Source: Fimenecus sp045595185 (GTDB taxonomy: Bacteria; Bacillota; Clostridia; Oscillospirales; Acutalibacteraceae). Taken from it: a DNA stretch of 64,000 bases. A program made the position numbers and the translations under genes. The notes under the pieces were generated by a model that searched no databases, had not been told where the DNA came from, and saw nothing but the letters and a program-made list of their open reading frames with translations. Below, piece by piece: positions 63,421-64,000 of this stretch. Location: the NCBI GenBank assembly GCA_045595185.1, contig JAZNZX010000056.1, forward strand, positions 54,816 through 118,815, read 5' to 3'. How positions within the stretch are numbered: the stretch's first letter is position 1; each line of letters opens with the position of its first letter.

Positions 63421-64000
63421 GACAAACAGTAAAAAAATATTATCTGTTGTTATTGCTTTAGTAATGCTTCTTTCCTGTTTTGCAGTTCCTGTAAGTGCAT
63501 TAACTTACAATCCAACAAGCACAACAGGTCAAGTACAGATTATTGCTTCAGCAGATAAGACAACAGTAAAAGCTGGTGACACTGTAACAATTACATTGAG
63601 CATCAACAAAGGTACAGTAGGTGGACTTGGTGCATTTGGTGTTCCAATTGTTTACAACAGTGCTCAGCTTACACCAGCAAGTACTACTAACACAACATTT
63701 AGAACTTGGTTGGGCGATTGTGCAAACTTTGCTAACCCAGCCGCAACAGTTAACTTTAGCTATAATGCAGCAACAGCTTTAAAAGCTGCATTTACAACAG
63801 AAGAACAAGCATATTACACAGGCGGTATCATGGTACTTGGTACTACTTTGCTTGGTTCAACAGCAAGATGGAATCCATCAGGTACAGAAGCATTTATGTC
63901 ATTCCAGATGACAGTTTCTGATACAGTAGAAGCTAATGACGAGATTTGGATAGGTTTCCACCAGGCAGCAGTTACAAGAAACCAGGGTTACTTTGCAGAA
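63421..64000 (+). CDS. Secreted cohesin-like protein, 5' part
   Basis: The 193 codons inside the window encode a signal peptide (ILSVVIALVMLLSCFAVPVSA) followed by a beta-sandwich module with SADKTTVKAGDTVTITLSIN, then LGAFGVPIVYNSAQLTPAS. This pattern of an opening strand, AGDTVT and a V.YNS.QL strand is typical of cohesin domains. The gene continues past the right edge. AGGAGG lies 8 bases before the ATG; the gene is 33 bases after the dockerin protein, so both are probably one operon. A cohesin next to a dockerin protein suggests that the two could bind each other, but the module could also be another Ig-like adhesin fold. Confidence 0.6.

Noticed and set aside
1..64000. CRISPR arrays, rRNA genes, prophage genes and insertion sequences with transposases
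   Set aside because: I looked for regular short direct repeats, rRNA segments, integrases and transposase reading frames and saw none in the window.

Overview
The window is chromosomal DNA from a low-GC, spore-forming Firmicute, most likely a gut member of the class Clostridia (Ruminococcaceae/Oscillospiraceae-like). The evidence is the spoIIIA sporulation operon, the clostridial order of genes around the replication origin, dockerin and cohesin-like modules, lipobox lipoproteins, AGGAGG-type ribosome binding sites and TTGACA/TATAAT promoters. The placement below class level is inference.

The origin of replication lies near 42.8-44.8 kb. To its left, on the minus strand, run dnaA, dnaN, an S4-domain gene, recF, remB, gyrB, gyrA, an LCP-family gene, a CPBP protease gene, tadA and mnmE, then mrp. 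To its right, on the plus strand, run rpmH, rnpA, yidD, yidC, jag, mnmG, rsmG, noc, a dockerin-CAP protein, parA, parB and serS. Transcription is therefore co-directional with replication on both sides close to the origin. One perfect and one near-perfect parS site sit in the par region. mnmE, which in many Firmicutes lies between jag and mnmG, is on the other side of the origin.

Farther left: 0-1.8 kb holds spoIIIAA-AB-AC-AD (AD cut by the window edge); 1.9-4.7 kb a YfhO-family membrane protein; 4.7-9.5 kb uvrB-uvrA; 9.6-13.2 kb the glycolytic operon pgk-tpiA-gpmI; 13.3-16.1 kb a GH2 enzyme with a WYL regulator; 16.2-18.8 kb tRNA-Leu(TAG) flanked by tRNA fragments, a zinc-ribbon/coiled-coil protein, tRNA-Arg(CCT) and several repeats; 18.8-22.3 kb a lipoprotein, a membrane protein and a GH13 amylase; 22.6-23.8 kb rpe and a MecA-like adaptor. 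At 23.9-27.8 kb there is an unusual plus-strand operon encoding only RnfD-, RnfE- and RnfA-like membrane subunits, followed by a DUF4015 protein. At 27.8-30.3 kb come efp, an acidic Cys-rich protein and two small membrane proteins.

Farther right, 55.2-57.1 kb encodes two lipoproteins. A promoter with a roughly 270-nt strongly structured leader of no family I recognise then precedes an 1820-residue secreted protein ending in a dockerin. After it comes a secreted protein with a cohesin-like fold that runs off the window.

At least three families of short palindromic repeats are scattered between genes. The observation I rate highest is the Rnf-like trio. It lacks rnfB, rnfC and rnfG, and the residues that carry FMN and the intramembrane iron-sulfur cluster in true Rnf/Nqr complexes are largely missing, so it probably does something other than ferredoxin:NAD+ electron transfer.
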